The notes under the pieces: model-generated
The model's database searches: none
Told to the model about the DNA's origin: nothing
The model's input: only the letters and a program-made list of their open reading frames with translations
In this document: in pieces, positions 35,326-44,825 of the stretch
Layout: each line of letters begins with the position of its first letter
How positions within the stretch are numbered: the stretch's first letter is position 1
DNA from: Nostoc sp. LPT
GTDB taxonomy: Bacteria > Cyanobacteriota > Cyanobacteriia > Cyanobacteriales > Nostocaceae
Direction: 5' to 3'
DNA: 64,000 bases
Assembly: GCF_017115165.1 (NCBI RefSeq)
Contig: NZ_JABXKF010000161.1
Span: forward strand, 20,003-84,002
Position numbers and translations under genes: made by a program

Positions 35326-36426
35326 ATGATTATCATACTTAAGAGCGGTACACCTGTTGAAGAAATTACTCGCATCAGCCAAGAACTGAGTGAAACTTGG
35401 GGAGTGACAGTAGAAAAAAGTGTTGGCACTCATAAAGTTGTGCTGGGGCTAATTGGTGATACCACTAGCATCGATAAATTACAGGTTCAAGAGTTCAGCC
35501 CTTGGATTGAGCAAGTATTACGAGTGCAACAACCTTTCAAGCGGGTAAGCCGAGAATTCCGACATGGAGAAGCCAGCGAGGTTGTTGTACCGACACCTAA
35601 CGGTGATGTCTATTTTGGCGAACATCATCCGATTGTGGTGGTAGCTGGACCTTGTTCTGTGGAAAATGAAGCGATGATTGTCGAAACGGCAAAGCGCGTG
35701 AAGGCAGCTGGAGCGCAGTTTCTGCGTGGCGGAGCCTACAAACCTCGTACTTCACCCTATGCGTTTCAAGGTTATGGTGAAAGCGCTTTAGATTTGTTAG
35801 CAGCAGCGCGGGAAGCTACTGGTTTGGGTATCGTCACAGAACTGATGGATGCTGCCGATTTATCAGCAGTAGCGAGAACAGCTGACATCATCCAAATCGG
35901 AGCTAGGAATATGCACAACTTTTCGTTGCTGAAAAAGGTAGGCGCTCAAGATAAACCAGTGCTGCTGAAGCGGGGGATGTCTGCCACAATTGACGAATGG
36001 CTGATGGCAGCAGAATATATTTTGGCATCTGGAAATCCGAATGTAATTCTTTGTGAGCGGGGAATCAGAACCTTTGATGGTAAATATGCCCGCAATACTT
36101 TAGATTTATCGGTGCTTCCTGTATTGCGATCGCTGACCCATTTACCAATTATGATTGATCCCAGTCATGGTACGGGTAGGTCTGAATATGTTCCATCGAT
36201 GGCAATGGCTGCGATCGCCGCTGGTACAGATTCTTTGATGATTGAAGTTCACCCCAATCCAGCAAAAGCTTTATCTGACGGTCCCCAATCTCTTACCCCT
36301 GATAAATTTGACCGCTTGGTTCAAGAAATGTCAATTCTGGGCAAAGTAGTCGATCGTTGGCCTACACCTGCATTTGATCGCATTGGTGAAAGCCAAATTC
36401 TCCTCACACCAGAACTTTCAAAGTAG
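35326..36426 (+). CDS. aroG: 3-deoxy-7-phosphoheptulonate (DAHP) synthase, type I-beta with N-terminal FL domain
   Basis: 366 residues; ATG follows AAGGAAAAATAG. The first 70 residues form a ferredoxin-like domain (MIIILKSGTPVEEITRI), the regulatory domain of Thermotoga-type DAHP synthases that binds aromatic amino acids. The barrel has VVVAGPCSVENEAMIVETA, FLRGGAYKPRTSPYAFQGYG, LLKRGMSATIDEWLMAAEY, VILCERGIRTFDG and PIMIDPSHGTGRS. It condenses PEP and erythrose-4-phosphate, the entry step of the shikimate pathway. It is the last plus-strand gene of the locus. Feedback control through the FL domain is possible by family analogy. Confidence 0.94.
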   Translation: MIIILKSGTPVEEITRISQELSETWGVTVEKSVGTHKVVLGLIGDTTSIDKLQVQEFSPWIEQVLRVQQPFKRVSREFRHGEASEVVVPTPNGDVYFGEHHPIVVVAGPCSVENEAMIVETAKRVKAAGAQFLRGGAYKPRTSPYAFQGYGESALDLLAAAREATGLGIVTELMDAADLSAVARTADIIQIGARNMHNFSLLKKVGAQDKPVLLKRGMSATIDEWLMAAEYILASGNPNVILCERGIRTFDGKYARNTLDLSVLPVLRSLTHLPIMIDPSHGTGRSEYVPSMAMAAIAAGTDSLMIEVHPNPAKALSDGPQSLTPDKFDRLVQEMSILGKVVDRWPTPAFDRIGESQILLTPELSK

Positions 36427-36560
36427 ATAGACTATAAACCAATACAGTTCAGAATGAGCAACAAAACCCTGATTGTAGAGACCCGATTTATCGCGTCTTA
36501 AAAGACCAATTATCTACACCCAAGCGTATTGGACTATAAACCGATTTTTTGCAAATGGTT

Positions 36561-36609
36561 AAACCCGATCGACAGATTCTTTCATCTGAAAAATCCGTTG
36601 GTCGGGTTT
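36561..36609. terminator. Hairpin between convergent aroG and SDR genes
   Basis: AAACCCGA (36561-36568) pairs with TCGGGTTT (36602-36609), followed by TTC. An inner stem CAGAT/ATCTG adds to it. Its position between two convergent genes suits a bidirectional terminator. Confidence 0.6.
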
Positions 36610-36635
36610 TCTTGAAAAGAGTATAAAATCTCGAA

Positions 36636-37448
36636 CTACCTATTTCTTTTAAGTTCGTGCATACTTCTGACAACCTTTGTGACTAAATTTCTGGGCGTAA
36701 ATCTAACGCTTTCAGTCAATATCTTATTTCTCATTCCAGGAACAACAACAGTTTTGTTTTTCATTAAGCTCCGATAACCAATCCTAGCGACGGTTTCTGT
36801 ATCCATCATTCTGTTAACGCTAGCAATCTTTGAATCTTCCATTGCAGCATTTTGTTGGAATTTTGATGCTGTTGGCCCTGGACAAAGAACAGTCACGCTA
36901 ACACCTGTACCCTCTAATTCATTAGCGATCGCTTCTGAAAATGATAATACATAGGCTTTAGTAGCAAAATAAACTGCCATTAAAGGCCCTGGTTGAAAAG
37001 CAGCCGCTGAGGCCACATTTAATATTTTTCCATAGTTTTGTTCGACCATATCTTTGAGGAACAATTTAGTTAAATGAGTCAGGCTGACCATATTTACCTG
37101 AAGCATTTTCAGTTCAATGTTGAGGTCTGTTTCGCTAAATACTCCATAAGTACCAAAGCCAGCATTGTTAACTAGCACATCAATCTTGATGGATGCTTGC
37201 TGTAGTTCTGTAAAAATTTCTTCTGGAGATGTAGCAATAGATAAATCCTTAACAAAAATTTTGACGGAAATGCCAAATTTTTGCGGAAATTCATCTATAA
37301 TTTCAGTAAGTTTTTGTTCATTTTTATCTACTAACACAAGATTATAACTATGACGAGCAAAAATCTGGGTTAATTGATAGCCTATCCCACTAGCCGCTCC
37401 TGTAATTAGGGCAGTTTTTTTTTGCCGACTTTCAGATGTTTTATTCAT
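36636..37448 (-). CDS. Short-chain dehydrogenase/reductase
   Basis: 270 residues, classical SDR. The cofactor motif TGAASGIGYQL is near residue 17, VNNAGFGTYGVF lies in the middle, and the catalytic Ser-Tyr-Lys is ASAAAFQPGPLMAVYFATK with Tyr and Lys four residues apart. The residue after strand 2 is Asp in LVLVDKNEQ, which points to NAD(H) rather than NADP(H). It belongs to the DltE/YqjQ-like group that includes many oxidoreductases of unknown substrate. It converges on the DAHP synthase gene and is not obviously part of the scytonemin locus. Confidence 0.88.
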   Translation of the reverse strand: MNKTSESRQKKTALITGAASGIGYQLTQIFARHSYNLVLVDKNEQKLTEIIDEFPQKFGISVKIFVKDLSIATSPEEIFTELQQASIKIDVLVNNAGFGTYGVFSETDLNIELKMLQVNMVSLTHLTKLFLKDMVEQNYGKILNVASAAAFQPGPLMAVYFATKAYVLSFSEAIANELEGTGVSVTVLCPGPTASKFQQNAAMEDSKIASVNRMMDTETVARIGYRSLMKNKTVVVPGMRNKILTESVRFTPRNLVTKVVRSMHELKRNR

Positions 37449-37656
37449 GCTAAAAAAATGGCGAACGTGAATTAATTAATTTAAGTTTTATAAATTTAGC
37501 TACAGCAATATATAATGTTCGCTGTAGCTATTTCTATGCAGACAAGAAATGATGCTATCCACCTGAAAGGAGTATGCTGCAATCAAGCATAGTAAACGCA
37601 AATATAAAAAACTGTATCTATATAAACAAGAGCAAGAATATTTAATATCGTCATCA

Positions 37657-38625
37657 ATGGCACAATATCATTCCGTTAATATAACTGACGTGCAAGCAGC
37701 ACAAGAACGAATTTTGGGGATTGCCCACCGCACACCCGTGCTGACTTCTAAAATCGTTAACGATCGCACCCATAGCCAAGTATTCTTTAAATGCGAAAAC
37801 TTTCAACGCACGGGGGCATTTAAATTTAGAGGCGCGTACAATGCCCTAGCCCAACTATCGATAGCAGAAAAACAAACAGGTGTTCTCACCTATTCATCGG
37901 GTAATCATGCCCAAGCGATCGCTTTAGCTGGACAATTACTAAATATTCCTACCACTATTGTCATGCCTGATGATGCACCTGTTGTCAAACAAACTGCTAC
38001 TCGTGGTTATGGCGCAGAGATAATTTTGTACAATCGCCAAGAAACAAACCGGGAAGAATTAGCTCAAAATTTAGCATATAATCGCTCTTTGACACTCATT
38101 CCCCCTTACGATCATCCCCATGTAATCGCCGGACAGGGAACAACTGCTTTAGAACTGATCCAAGAAGTTGGTGAATTGGACAAATTATTAGTTTGTTGTG
38201 GCGGTGGCGGATTACTTTCAGGGTGTGCGATCGCAGCCAAAGCACTTTTACCCAATTGTAAAGTAATCGGGGTAGAACCAGCCCTTGCCGACGATGCTAC
38301 CCGCTCCTTTCACACCAAAACCCTACAAACTGTTAAAAATCCTCATACCATCGCCGATGGTGCGCGGACTCCTAGCCTTGGTAAAATTACTTTCCCTTTA
38401 GTGCTGGATTACGTTGATGATATGGTGACAGTATCGGAAGAAGCGATTCTTCGCACCATGTTTTTCTTGTGGGAACGTCTGAAAATTGTCGTTGAACCCA
38501 CTGGGGTATTAGCTGCTGCTGCTTTACTCGAAGGTGTGGTGACAGCACCAGAGGCAAGAATTGGTATCATCATTAGTGGTGGAAATGTAGATTTGGCGCA
38601 AGTTGGTAAATTATTTTCTCTGTAG
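37657..38625 (+). CDS. Threonine/serine dehydratase-like PLP enzyme
   Basis: 322 residues, fold-type II PLP enzyme. The PLP Lys is in CENFQRTGAFKFRGAYNAL; the phosphate loop is CCGGGGLLSGCAIA; YSSGNHAQAIALAGQ and the C-terminal IISGGNVDL are also typical. There is no C-terminal ACT regulatory domain, so it is the catabolic/racemase-type form (TdcB, serine racemase or threo-3-hydroxyaspartate dehydratase are all possible). The start at ATG 37657 has no strong ribosome-binding site. It is a stand-alone gene. Confidence 0.87.
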   Translation: MAQYHSVNITDVQAAQERILGIAHRTPVLTSKIVNDRTHSQVFFKCENFQRTGAFKFRGAYNALAQLSIAEKQTGVLTYSSGNHAQAIALAGQLLNIPTTIVMPDDAPVVKQTATRGYGAEIILYNRQETNREELAQNLAYNRSLTLIPPYDHPHVIAGQGTTALELIQEVGELDKLLVCCGGGGLLSGCAIAAKALLPNCKVIGVEPALADDATRSFHTKTLQTVKNPHTIADGARTPSLGKITFPLVLDYVDDMVTVSEEAILRTMFFLWERLKIVVEPTGVLAAAALLEGVVTAPEARIGIIISGGNVDLAQVGKLFSL

Positions 38626-38712
38626 GATTGTAATTAAAAACATTGTTTCCAGGTTCATTATGTATAGTTCTGTCGTGAATTTGATAGGCGGGGCTTCTAA
38701 ATAGTCCCATAT

Positions 38713-39402
38713 TTAATTGATTATCCTGGATAAAGAACTTTTTTTATAGCGTCGGCTAATTACTAAACTTGCTCCAATTAAACCGATACCAATTAAACTT
38801 GTAGTCGCCGTTGGTTCTGGAACCTTTTGAGGAGTTTGCAAGGTGAAATTCAGTTTAGCTAAACCTTGAGAAGGGGTTCCAGAGGTATTAAGTTGGTCTT
38901 GTTCAGTAAAAGTGATTGTGCCTGTAGCATTTTGGAATAAACCTGTTCCCCCAAAGATGGTAATAGTACCACCACCTTTGATAAAGCCTTCGGCAAAATT
39001 AACTTCAGCACTGTCACTTGCTTTGCCAAATAATTCATTAGCACCACCATAATACCTGTCAGAAAATGCAAGTTCGTCCTCTAAACCAAACACGCTTGGG
39101 TTGGAGTTAAAGGTATATTTATTAATTGATGGATTTTCAATAGGCTCAAGTTTGCCATAGTCATCACTAAGAAAGAAATCCAACCCATAAGGAGCAGGTT
39201 TGGTACTTTCACCTTTGATAGTTGCTCTAATAATTCCTAAGTCTGGTCTGAAGGTTGGGTCAAAAGTGACAAATGTATTGTAGTCAACACTAAACGTATA
39301 ATTATTATAATTATCTTGTGCTTTTGCACTTTGCATATTTGAGCCTAAACTGACTATAGTTAAGGTCGCAGTAATCAGCCAACCTATACGTGAACCAAAC
39401 AT
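38713..39402 (-). CDS. Secreted PEP-CTERM protein of unknown function
   Basis: 229 residues. A signal peptide (about 1-28, ...MQSAKAQD) and a C-terminal VPEPTATTS, hydrophobic helix and RRYKKSS tail mark an exosortase-sorted exported protein. The body (about 30-190) is rich in Phe, Asn, Gly and Thr, probably all beta, with no catalytic motif. It is unrelated in sequence to ScyD/E/F. I recognise only the sorting signals. Confidence 0.82.
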   Translation of the reverse strand: MFGSRIGWLITATLTIVSLGSNMQSAKAQDNYNNYTFSVDYNTFVTFDPTFRPDLGIIRATIKGESTKPAPYGLDFFLSDDYGKLEPIENPSINKYTFNSNPSVFGLEDELAFSDRYYGGANELFGKASDSAEVNFAEGFIKGGGTITIFGGTGLFQNATGTITFTEQDQLNTSGTPSQGLAKLNFTLQTPQKVPEPTATTSLIGIGLIGASLVISRRYKKSSLSRIIN

Positions 39403-39781
39403 AGTTGTCCTTTTTTGACTAAAATAACAAAGTTAGCTAATGTAAAAATTAGGTTTAACTTTTAAAAAAATATAAGTATTTTATGGTGGGTAATACCCTG
39501 AAAACCTTGAGATGGTGGGTATTGCCACCCTACGAGCAAGTTACAAAGTATAGATTTACTTGATAAATAGCCTTTAATATTGATTAAACAAATTTTATAC
39601 AATGTTAGTTAATACACTTTGTTAATAACTCTTAAAAAGAAGTATAAATTTATTTATTTACGACTTCAATGATTTATTTGTTGATCTTGAATGAATTATT
39701 TTTATATTTAGTTGCATAAAATATTAGATAAATGGTGATAAGAGGGTGTTTGAAAAGTTTTGAGGAGTCAACTTTTATGCC
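39403..39781. other. Intergenic region, AT-rich
   Basis: Contains ATGGTGGGTAATACCC / GATGGTGGGTATTGCCACCC, an imperfect direct repeat near 39482-39535 of the dispersed type, then AT-rich DNA with no coding frame, ending at the transposase remnant. Confidence 0.45.
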
Positions 39782-40045
39782 AGTCACCTCACTATAAGAC
39801 GAATCATGGGAAGGCAGATAAAGGTTTCTGATGTTTCGGGCAATAACTTATAGTCTCTGACGAATCGACGACACTCCATCAGCTTTCTCATAAGTGTGCT
39901 CGACTACAAGGGAGTTTTTTTTTGAGCAACACAAATACCTTGGTTTGCTCTGGTCGCAGAACCACTGTACAATCCAACGGCACTCATTCTATCACCCACT
40001 GCATGAACGGCTCACAGTCATTGCCGCCATCAACGAGCGAGGGTT
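39782..40045 (-). pseudogene. Decayed IS5-family transposase, C-terminal fragment
   Basis: Translation of the minus strand gives, in different frames, VDGGNDCEPFMQWVIE then a stop then VPLDCTVVLRPEQTKVFVLL, then after a homopolymer (nine T on the plus strand near 39914) a frame change, then MECRRFVRDYKLLPETSETF and ICLPMIRLIVR. These match the C-terminal half of IS5-type DDE transposases (known pattern: RDYELLPETSETFI). At least two frame changes and an internal stop mean it is dead. No intact ends of the element are visible. Confidence 0.8.
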
Positions 40046-40142
40046 TTAAAACGAGATACCGATCAGGGTTTTCGTAAAGAATATTTACATATTATTGACA
40101 TGTGTTAATATTAACTTTTTAGTTTAAGTGCGGATATTCACT

Positions 40143-41450
40143 ATGGTTCCCATAAAGACTGTTCTCAAAGATTCAGAGCAAGTCACTCGGTTGTTTTCTC
40201 ATCTCGAATTTGATGGAAAAAAACTCAATCATCAACCAGGTAGTGTATTGGGAAGTACTGCATTGATTGCAGGAACCACTGTTGGGGCTGGGATTCTCGC
40301 TCTACCAGCCGTTACCCTGCCATCTGGTATTGTGCCATCCACATCTGGACTAATTGCTGTTTGGCTCTACGCTTTGGTGTCAGGGTTATTGGTTGCAGAA
40401 GTTACTTTAAACACGATGCGAACCCAAGGGCATCCGAGTATAGGTTTTTTGGGAGTTGTTGAGAAAATCCTTGGTAAGCTGGGAGCGCGAATTGCTGGTG
40501 GTGTATATTTATTCATGCACTATGCTCTGTTGGTGGCATACATCACCGAAGGCGGAGAGATTCTAAGAGCGGCGGCGGCAAAAGTCTGGGGTATGCAGAT
40601 ATTGCCTACATGGGTGGGTACAATGGCTTTCACGCTTTTATTTGGTGGGATTATGTATCTTGGGCGAGAAAAATTTATTGAGAAATTAAACAGCGCCTTT
40701 GTCGGAATTGTAATTGTTTCCTTTTTAGGACTATTATTTCTGGGAGGAAGGCATATTCAGAGTACCCAACTATTATTTCAAAACTGGAGTGCACTCGGCA
40801 GTGCCATTTCAGTGATGTCTGTAGCGCTGTTTTTCCAAAACGTTGTGCCGCTAATTGTGACACAACTCGAAGGGGATACCCGCAAAATTCGTCAGTCCAT
40901 CTTTATTGGTTCTGTGATTCCTCTAATTATGTTCTTGGCGTGGAATGCCGTAATTTTAGGAAGTGTCAGTCCCGATATGCTACATAGCACTTCTGATGGT
41001 ACAAGTGTTTTCGATCCACTACAAATTCTCCGAGGAGGTGGTGCGGGGCAATGGTTAGGAGTTTTAGTATCCATTTTTTCAGAGTTTGCGATCGTCACAT
41101 CATTCATTGGGTTTGTGTACGGGTTGCTGGATTTGTTTAAAGATATTTTCCTGCCTACACAGTGGCGACTTTCTAGCCGCTTACCTCTCTATTCGCTGGT
41201 TCTTTTCCCTCCCATGACTCTCGGAACGCTCAACCCCAGCATCTTTTTTACTGCCCTAGATTACACTGGAACATTTAGTATTTCAGTTCTAGGTGGAATT
41301 ATTCCGGCATTAATGAGTTGGAAGCAACGTCAAGAACAAGAAAACTCAGATAGCACATATCAAACACTTGTTCCTGGCAAAAAGGTGACACTCATTGCGA
41401 TCGTTGGAGTGGCATTAGCCATTATGGGAAGACAAATTCTGTCAATTTAG
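40143..41450 (+). CDS. Aromatic amino acid permease (tyrosine/tryptophan family)
   Basis: 435 residues from ATG 40143 (an in-frame GTG at 40128 is the alternative). The N-terminal block GSTALIAGTTVGAGILALPA is the signature of the TyrP/Mtr (HAAAP) family, and about 11 membrane segments follow, ending in a basic tail. Members import tyrosine or tryptophan with protons. Both are scytonemin precursors, so a link with the scy locus 4 kb away is attractive, but the gene is separated from it by other genes and a transposon remnant. Confidence 0.86.
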   Translation: MVPIKTVLKDSEQVTRLFSHLEFDGKKLNHQPGSVLGSTALIAGTTVGAGILALPAVTLPSGIVPSTSGLIAVWLYALVSGLLVAEVTLNTMRTQGHPSIGFLGVVEKILGKLGARIAGGVYLFMHYALLVAYITEGGEILRAAAAKVWGMQILPTWVGTMAFTLLFGGIMYLGREKFIEKLNSAFVGIVIVSFLGLLFLGGRHIQSTQLLFQNWSALGSAISVMSVALFFQNVVPLIVTQLEGDTRKIRQSIFIGSVIPLIMFLAWNAVILGSVSPDMLHSTSDGTSVFDPLQILRGGGAGQWLGVLVSIFSEFAIVTSFIGFVYGLLDLFKDIFLPTQWRLSSRLPLYSLVLFPPMTLGTLNPSIFFTALDYTGTFSISVLGGIIPALMSWKQRQEQENSDSTYQTLVPGKKVTLIAIVGVALAIMGRQILSI

Positions 41451-41700
41451 ACAAAGTCAAGCCAACTATAAAAGTTTGGATGTATTATAAAATAATGTAT
41501 TTGTAGTATAAACATGCCAACTACAATCAAACCGCAACGCGAGAGTCATTAGTTATTGAGAGACCACCCCACTCTTTAACATGGTTTGAATTAGCCCTTA
41601 GTAAGATAAGAAAGTTTATTCACCCACTTTAAAAGCGGGATGTGTACCAATGAAAAATAACAAATGACCAATGACAAATGACCAATGACTACTTCATCAA
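41451..41700. other. Spacer with heptamer repeats
   Basis: No gene. Near 41660-41690 it carries ATGACCA/ATGACAA heptamers like those downstream of trpB. Confidence 0.5.
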
Positions 41701-42246
41701 ATGAGTGATTCTCGCCTCGTCAAAATCAGCAAATATCTCAGCAAATATCTGCGACATACACCGGATGCCATTGGAATTAAACTTGCTCCTAGTGGTTGGG
41801 TTGCTGTTGAGGACTTACTTAGGGCTTGTACTCAAAACAAGTTTCCGATTACCCGCCAGGAATTACAAGTGGTAGTTGAATTCAACGAGAAACAGCGCTT
41901 TTCTTTTGATTCTACAGGTAATTTTATTCGTGCAAACCAAGGACATAGTGTAAAAGTCGATTTACAATTAGAAGCTTTTGTTCCTCCAGATGAGCTTTAT
42001 CACGGCACAGGACGCAAATCTGTAGAGTTAATTTTGCAAACAGGACTTTACAAAATGTCGCGACATCATGTCCATTTATCAAAGGATATAGAAACAGCAC
42101 AAACTGTTGGTGCCAGGCATGGAAAACCAGTGGTTTTTGCTGTAAATACTGCGGCAATGCATCAAGCAGGTTACATCTTCTATTGTTCTGCTAATGGTGT
42201 TTGGTTAGTCGATCGCGTGCCACCTGAATATCTACAAAAAATTTGA
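41701..42246 (+). CDS. kptA: RNA 2'-phosphotransferase (KptA/Tpt1)
   Basis: 181 residues with the family's two halves. The N-terminal winged-helix part has ISKYLSKYLRHTPDAIGIKL and GWVAVEDLL. The ADP-ribosyltransferase-like part has DELYHGTGRKSVELIL, the His in MSRHHVHLSKDIETA and GARHGKPVVFAV. It removes a 2'-phosphate from RNA by transfer to NAD+. In bacteria without tRNA splicing its natural target is unclear. Length is normal and the catalytic Arg/His residues seem intact. Confidence 0.93.
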   Translation: MSDSRLVKISKYLSKYLRHTPDAIGIKLAPSGWVAVEDLLRACTQNKFPITRQELQVVVEFNEKQRFSFDSTGNFIRANQGHSVKVDLQLEAFVPPDELYHGTGRKSVELILQTGLYKMSRHHVHLSKDIETAQTVGARHGKPVVFAVNTAAMHQAGYIFYCSANGVWLVDRVPPEYLQKI

Positions 42247-42298
42247 ATTTTAATAAATAGAATTCAGGATTCAGCGTCAAAGCCATTGCGGACTGCGC

Positions 42299-42562
42299 CT
42301 GTATTCATGCGGTTATAAACGTCATGTCTTACGAGATTTAGACAATGGGCTGGTTCGCGCTGTTGGAGTCACAAGAGCGAATATTCCTGAAGCATCTGTT
42401 ACCGACGCAATTGCCATCGACTTAAAATGCCAGAAAGTGAACCTGGTTGAGTTACACATCGACCGCGCTTACCTGAGTAGTTCTTTGGTTCAAAACAGAA
42501 CCCAGGAACTAACTGTTTACTGTAAAGCTTGGCAAGTGAAAAACGGCAAGCGATTTACCAAG
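42299..42562 (+). pseudogene. Transposase remnant interrupting the TonB receptor gene
   Basis: An open frame without a start reads CGYKRHVLRDLDNGLVRAVG, then ELHIDRAYLSSSLVQNRTQE and YCKAWQVKNGKRFTK. This matches the middle of IS1182-like DDE transposases (HIDRAYLSS, CKAW, NGKRF). Neither the N-terminal nor the C-terminal part is present. At its 3' end the frame runs into sequence that belongs, on the other strand, to a TonB-dependent receptor. Confidence 0.75.
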
Positions 42563-42811
42563 CCCCGTTGGACTTGGAGACTGCACTAGCATTTGGGCGC
42601 TAGTGCTAGGACGCTCTATCTGACTGAGTTGAGGAATTTTTGCAATATTCCACGAAGATGTTTTTTCCCCTTCGTTAATTGATGAAAGATTTACCTTTCT
42701 TCGTTCTCTATAATCTCTTCTGTCTTCCTGCGCTCCTACTGGTTGATTAGCTACAACACTCAAACATCCCAAAAGACTCATCAACACCCACAATTGCCAA
42801 GGCTTCATCAC
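42563..42811 (-). pseudogene. TonB-dependent siderophore receptor, N-terminal fragment
   Basis: The frame starts with a signal peptide (MMKPWQLWVLMSLLGCLSVV, cut after QPVGAQE) and continues into KIPQLSQIERPSTSAQMLVQ, the N-terminal pattern of cyanobacterial TonB-dependent iron-siderophore receptors. After about 80 residues it enters DNA that codes, on the opposite strand, for a transposase fragment, and stops at 42509. More than 600 residues of plug and barrel are missing. It was probably a functional outer-membrane iron receptor before the insertion. Confidence 0.7.
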
Positions 42812-43034
42812 AACTCCTCTTACCCCAATTTCTTTAATTACCTTTGATAGCAGTTCTCTATTTAGATACTTCCAATCCCCAAAACAGGATTCACTTGACT
42901 ACTCCTTGAAAAAGAAGTAGCCATGAGTGAGAAGAGGAAGCACAAGAACTGTTATTGCAAACAGTTATTAATATCAATAAACCTGAGTTTAAAAGAGAGT
43001 TACTAGTTTCGTCTATCTAAATGCGGCATCACTA

Positions 43035-44016
43035 TCACGATACGGACTTTTTACCCAAGAAACATTGACTAGGTGTGATACCAAATTTGCGTCTAAAAAC
43101 TCCGGCAAATTGACTCAGATGGGAATAACCAACGAGGTTAGCAACTTCAGCAACGCTGAGATCGCCTTCCCGCAAGAGTTCCTGGGCGTGTTGCATACGT
43201 TTTTCAATTAAGTAGTTAAGTACTGTAGTGCCAAAGAGTTCTTTAAATCCGCGTCGGAGAGTGCGATCGCTCACCCCTACCATCTGCGCCAACTCCAACA
43301 ATGATGGCGGATTCTCCAGACGGGAGAGTAAAAGTTCCCTTGCATAATCAATTCGGGCGATGGTTTCTGCTTTCAGTCGTGGCGATCGTTGCAGTTGATC
43401 CCGCTCCGCTAAAATGGGGAATAATTGCAACCTAATCAGTTCCAAAACCTTGGTTTGCAAATACATTCTGCTTTGTTATCGCCTGGTAGGGACAGTTGAT
43501 GATTTGCTGTGCTACACCTTGAACATCTGTCGTGATTTCCGGGTAAAGTAATGTCTGCCAATCGTTACCCTTTGCCAAAAAACGCAACTCCTTGGGAATT
43601 TCTCTTTCTTCACCAGAGAAAAAATTTGCTAGCAAATCAGGGGACGTATTAATGTCAATGCCTATATTTCGGGATTTGGGATACTCTACCATCACTTTTC
43701 GTTGAACACCGCTACCAGCGATATGCATATATCCGTCCCCTATCTGCATTCCTCCTTCTATAACTCTGCCTGAAAGCCAGACGGAAAATTCCAGTGGGTG
43801 ATCCCAATCTGGGATTTTCAACAACACATCATTGTGATATTCACAGTTGAAAATTGTCAGCCAGAGATGGGGATGCACTTCAATATCTTGTGCATACCCT
43901 GTGCCAAATTGCTTAGGCATTTCACAAAAAAGCTCTGTTCGCAGTTTTTGTGGGCTGTTTTGGCAACTTTCCGCCCACAGTTCATTATACTCTCTTTGCG
44001 TAAGGGTAATTGTCAT
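43035..44016 (-). pseudogene. AraC-family regulator split by a 1-nt frameshift
   Basis: The first part (43432-44016) is the N-terminal sensing domain, ending CPYQAITKQNVFANQGFG in the wrong frame. The second part (43035-43466) starts MYLQTKVLELIRLQLFP and carries the double HTH (LAQMVGVSDRTLRRGFKELF; VGYSHLSQFAGVFRRKFG). Skipping one base near 43478 would give ITKRMYLQTKVLEL, the expected continuous sequence. Such regulators usually sit beside TonB-dependent siderophore receptors in cyanobacteria, and a wrecked one lies just downstream. A sequencing error is possible, but the context favours real decay. Confidence 0.82.
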
Positions 44017-44160
44017 GACCAGCGACTACTCAATACTGAAAAATTAATGATATTTTTTTTTAAAAATCATACTACAGATATAGTGTAAATACTGACTTGT
44101 AAATCAGGAAAAGGTCTTTTTATTCCAAATTCCTTACCATTTCTTTTGTGACAGTTCTGG

Positions 44161-44461
44161 GTGCGGAATGTGGGTTTTATGCGTGCTGCTGTATACAGTT
44201 CATGGCGACTGTTGACGAAATATCAGTTAAAATACATTTTAAGTATAAAATTTTACTAATTTTTATACAAGAAGACTTAGAATGTTTAGCTTCCACCAAA
44301 GGAAAAACAAGCCTCAACCATTCGTGAGAGGTTAAGATAAAATCCTTTTTGTCAATTAGTAATAATGCTGGAAGTTTGGTGAAATAGTGAGTATTCAATT
44401 AATCTTTGTACTAGATTTTGAGGCAAGAATGAATGATGCTTTTAAATCCCACATTCCGCAC
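44161..44461. mobile_element. 301-bp element with perfect 14-bp terminal inverted repeats
   Basis: GTGCGGAATGTGGG (44161-44174) and CCCACATTCCGCAC (44448-44461) are exact complements; the next bases (TTTTA inward on both sides) partly match too. The inside is AT-rich, with only a short, non-credible frame. It looks like a MITE or an internally deleted IS. No clear target-site duplication is visible. Confidence 0.72.
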
Positions 44462-44615
44462 TTCAATTTTAAGTATAAATAAATTACAGCTAATCAAAAC
44501 GCAAAAAATCAGGATAATTAAGAAAAGAATACTCAACGAATCTGATTTTAAACAGAAACAGAAATGTTGAATATTAAGAAAAACTTGATAAAAATAGCCA
44601 AAAATATGTTAATTT

Positions 44616-44825
44616 TTGGGCGAACTTGACAAATTAATTACCAAAAACGTCAATGGTATCACTATACAAATTTACATTAGTTTAATAGCCTATTTAATTT
44701 TACAAGTTGTATCTATTCCCAAACAAGGGGGACATACACTATTAGATAAATTTCGTTATTTACAATCCTGTATATGTCAAAAAATCAGTTATGTTCATTG
44801 GCTTGAAGAGATGATGTTATGTTGA
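44616..44825 (+). pseudogene. Transposase C-terminal remnant
   Basis: The translated frame contains TKNVNGITIQIYISLIAYLI, LQVVSIPKQGGHTLLDKFRY and SYVHWLEEMML, which resembles the end of IS4-type transposases (NG-x-IQI-x-x-LIAYLIL). It has no start codon or upstream transposase body. It lies about 160 bp from the 301-bp inverted-repeat element and may derive from the same or another insertion. Confidence 0.5.

Noticed and set aside
44177..44398. 73-codon open frame inside the inverted-repeat element, minus strand
   Set aside because: No family resemblance and no clear start; could be a decayed transposase piece but I cannot support it.
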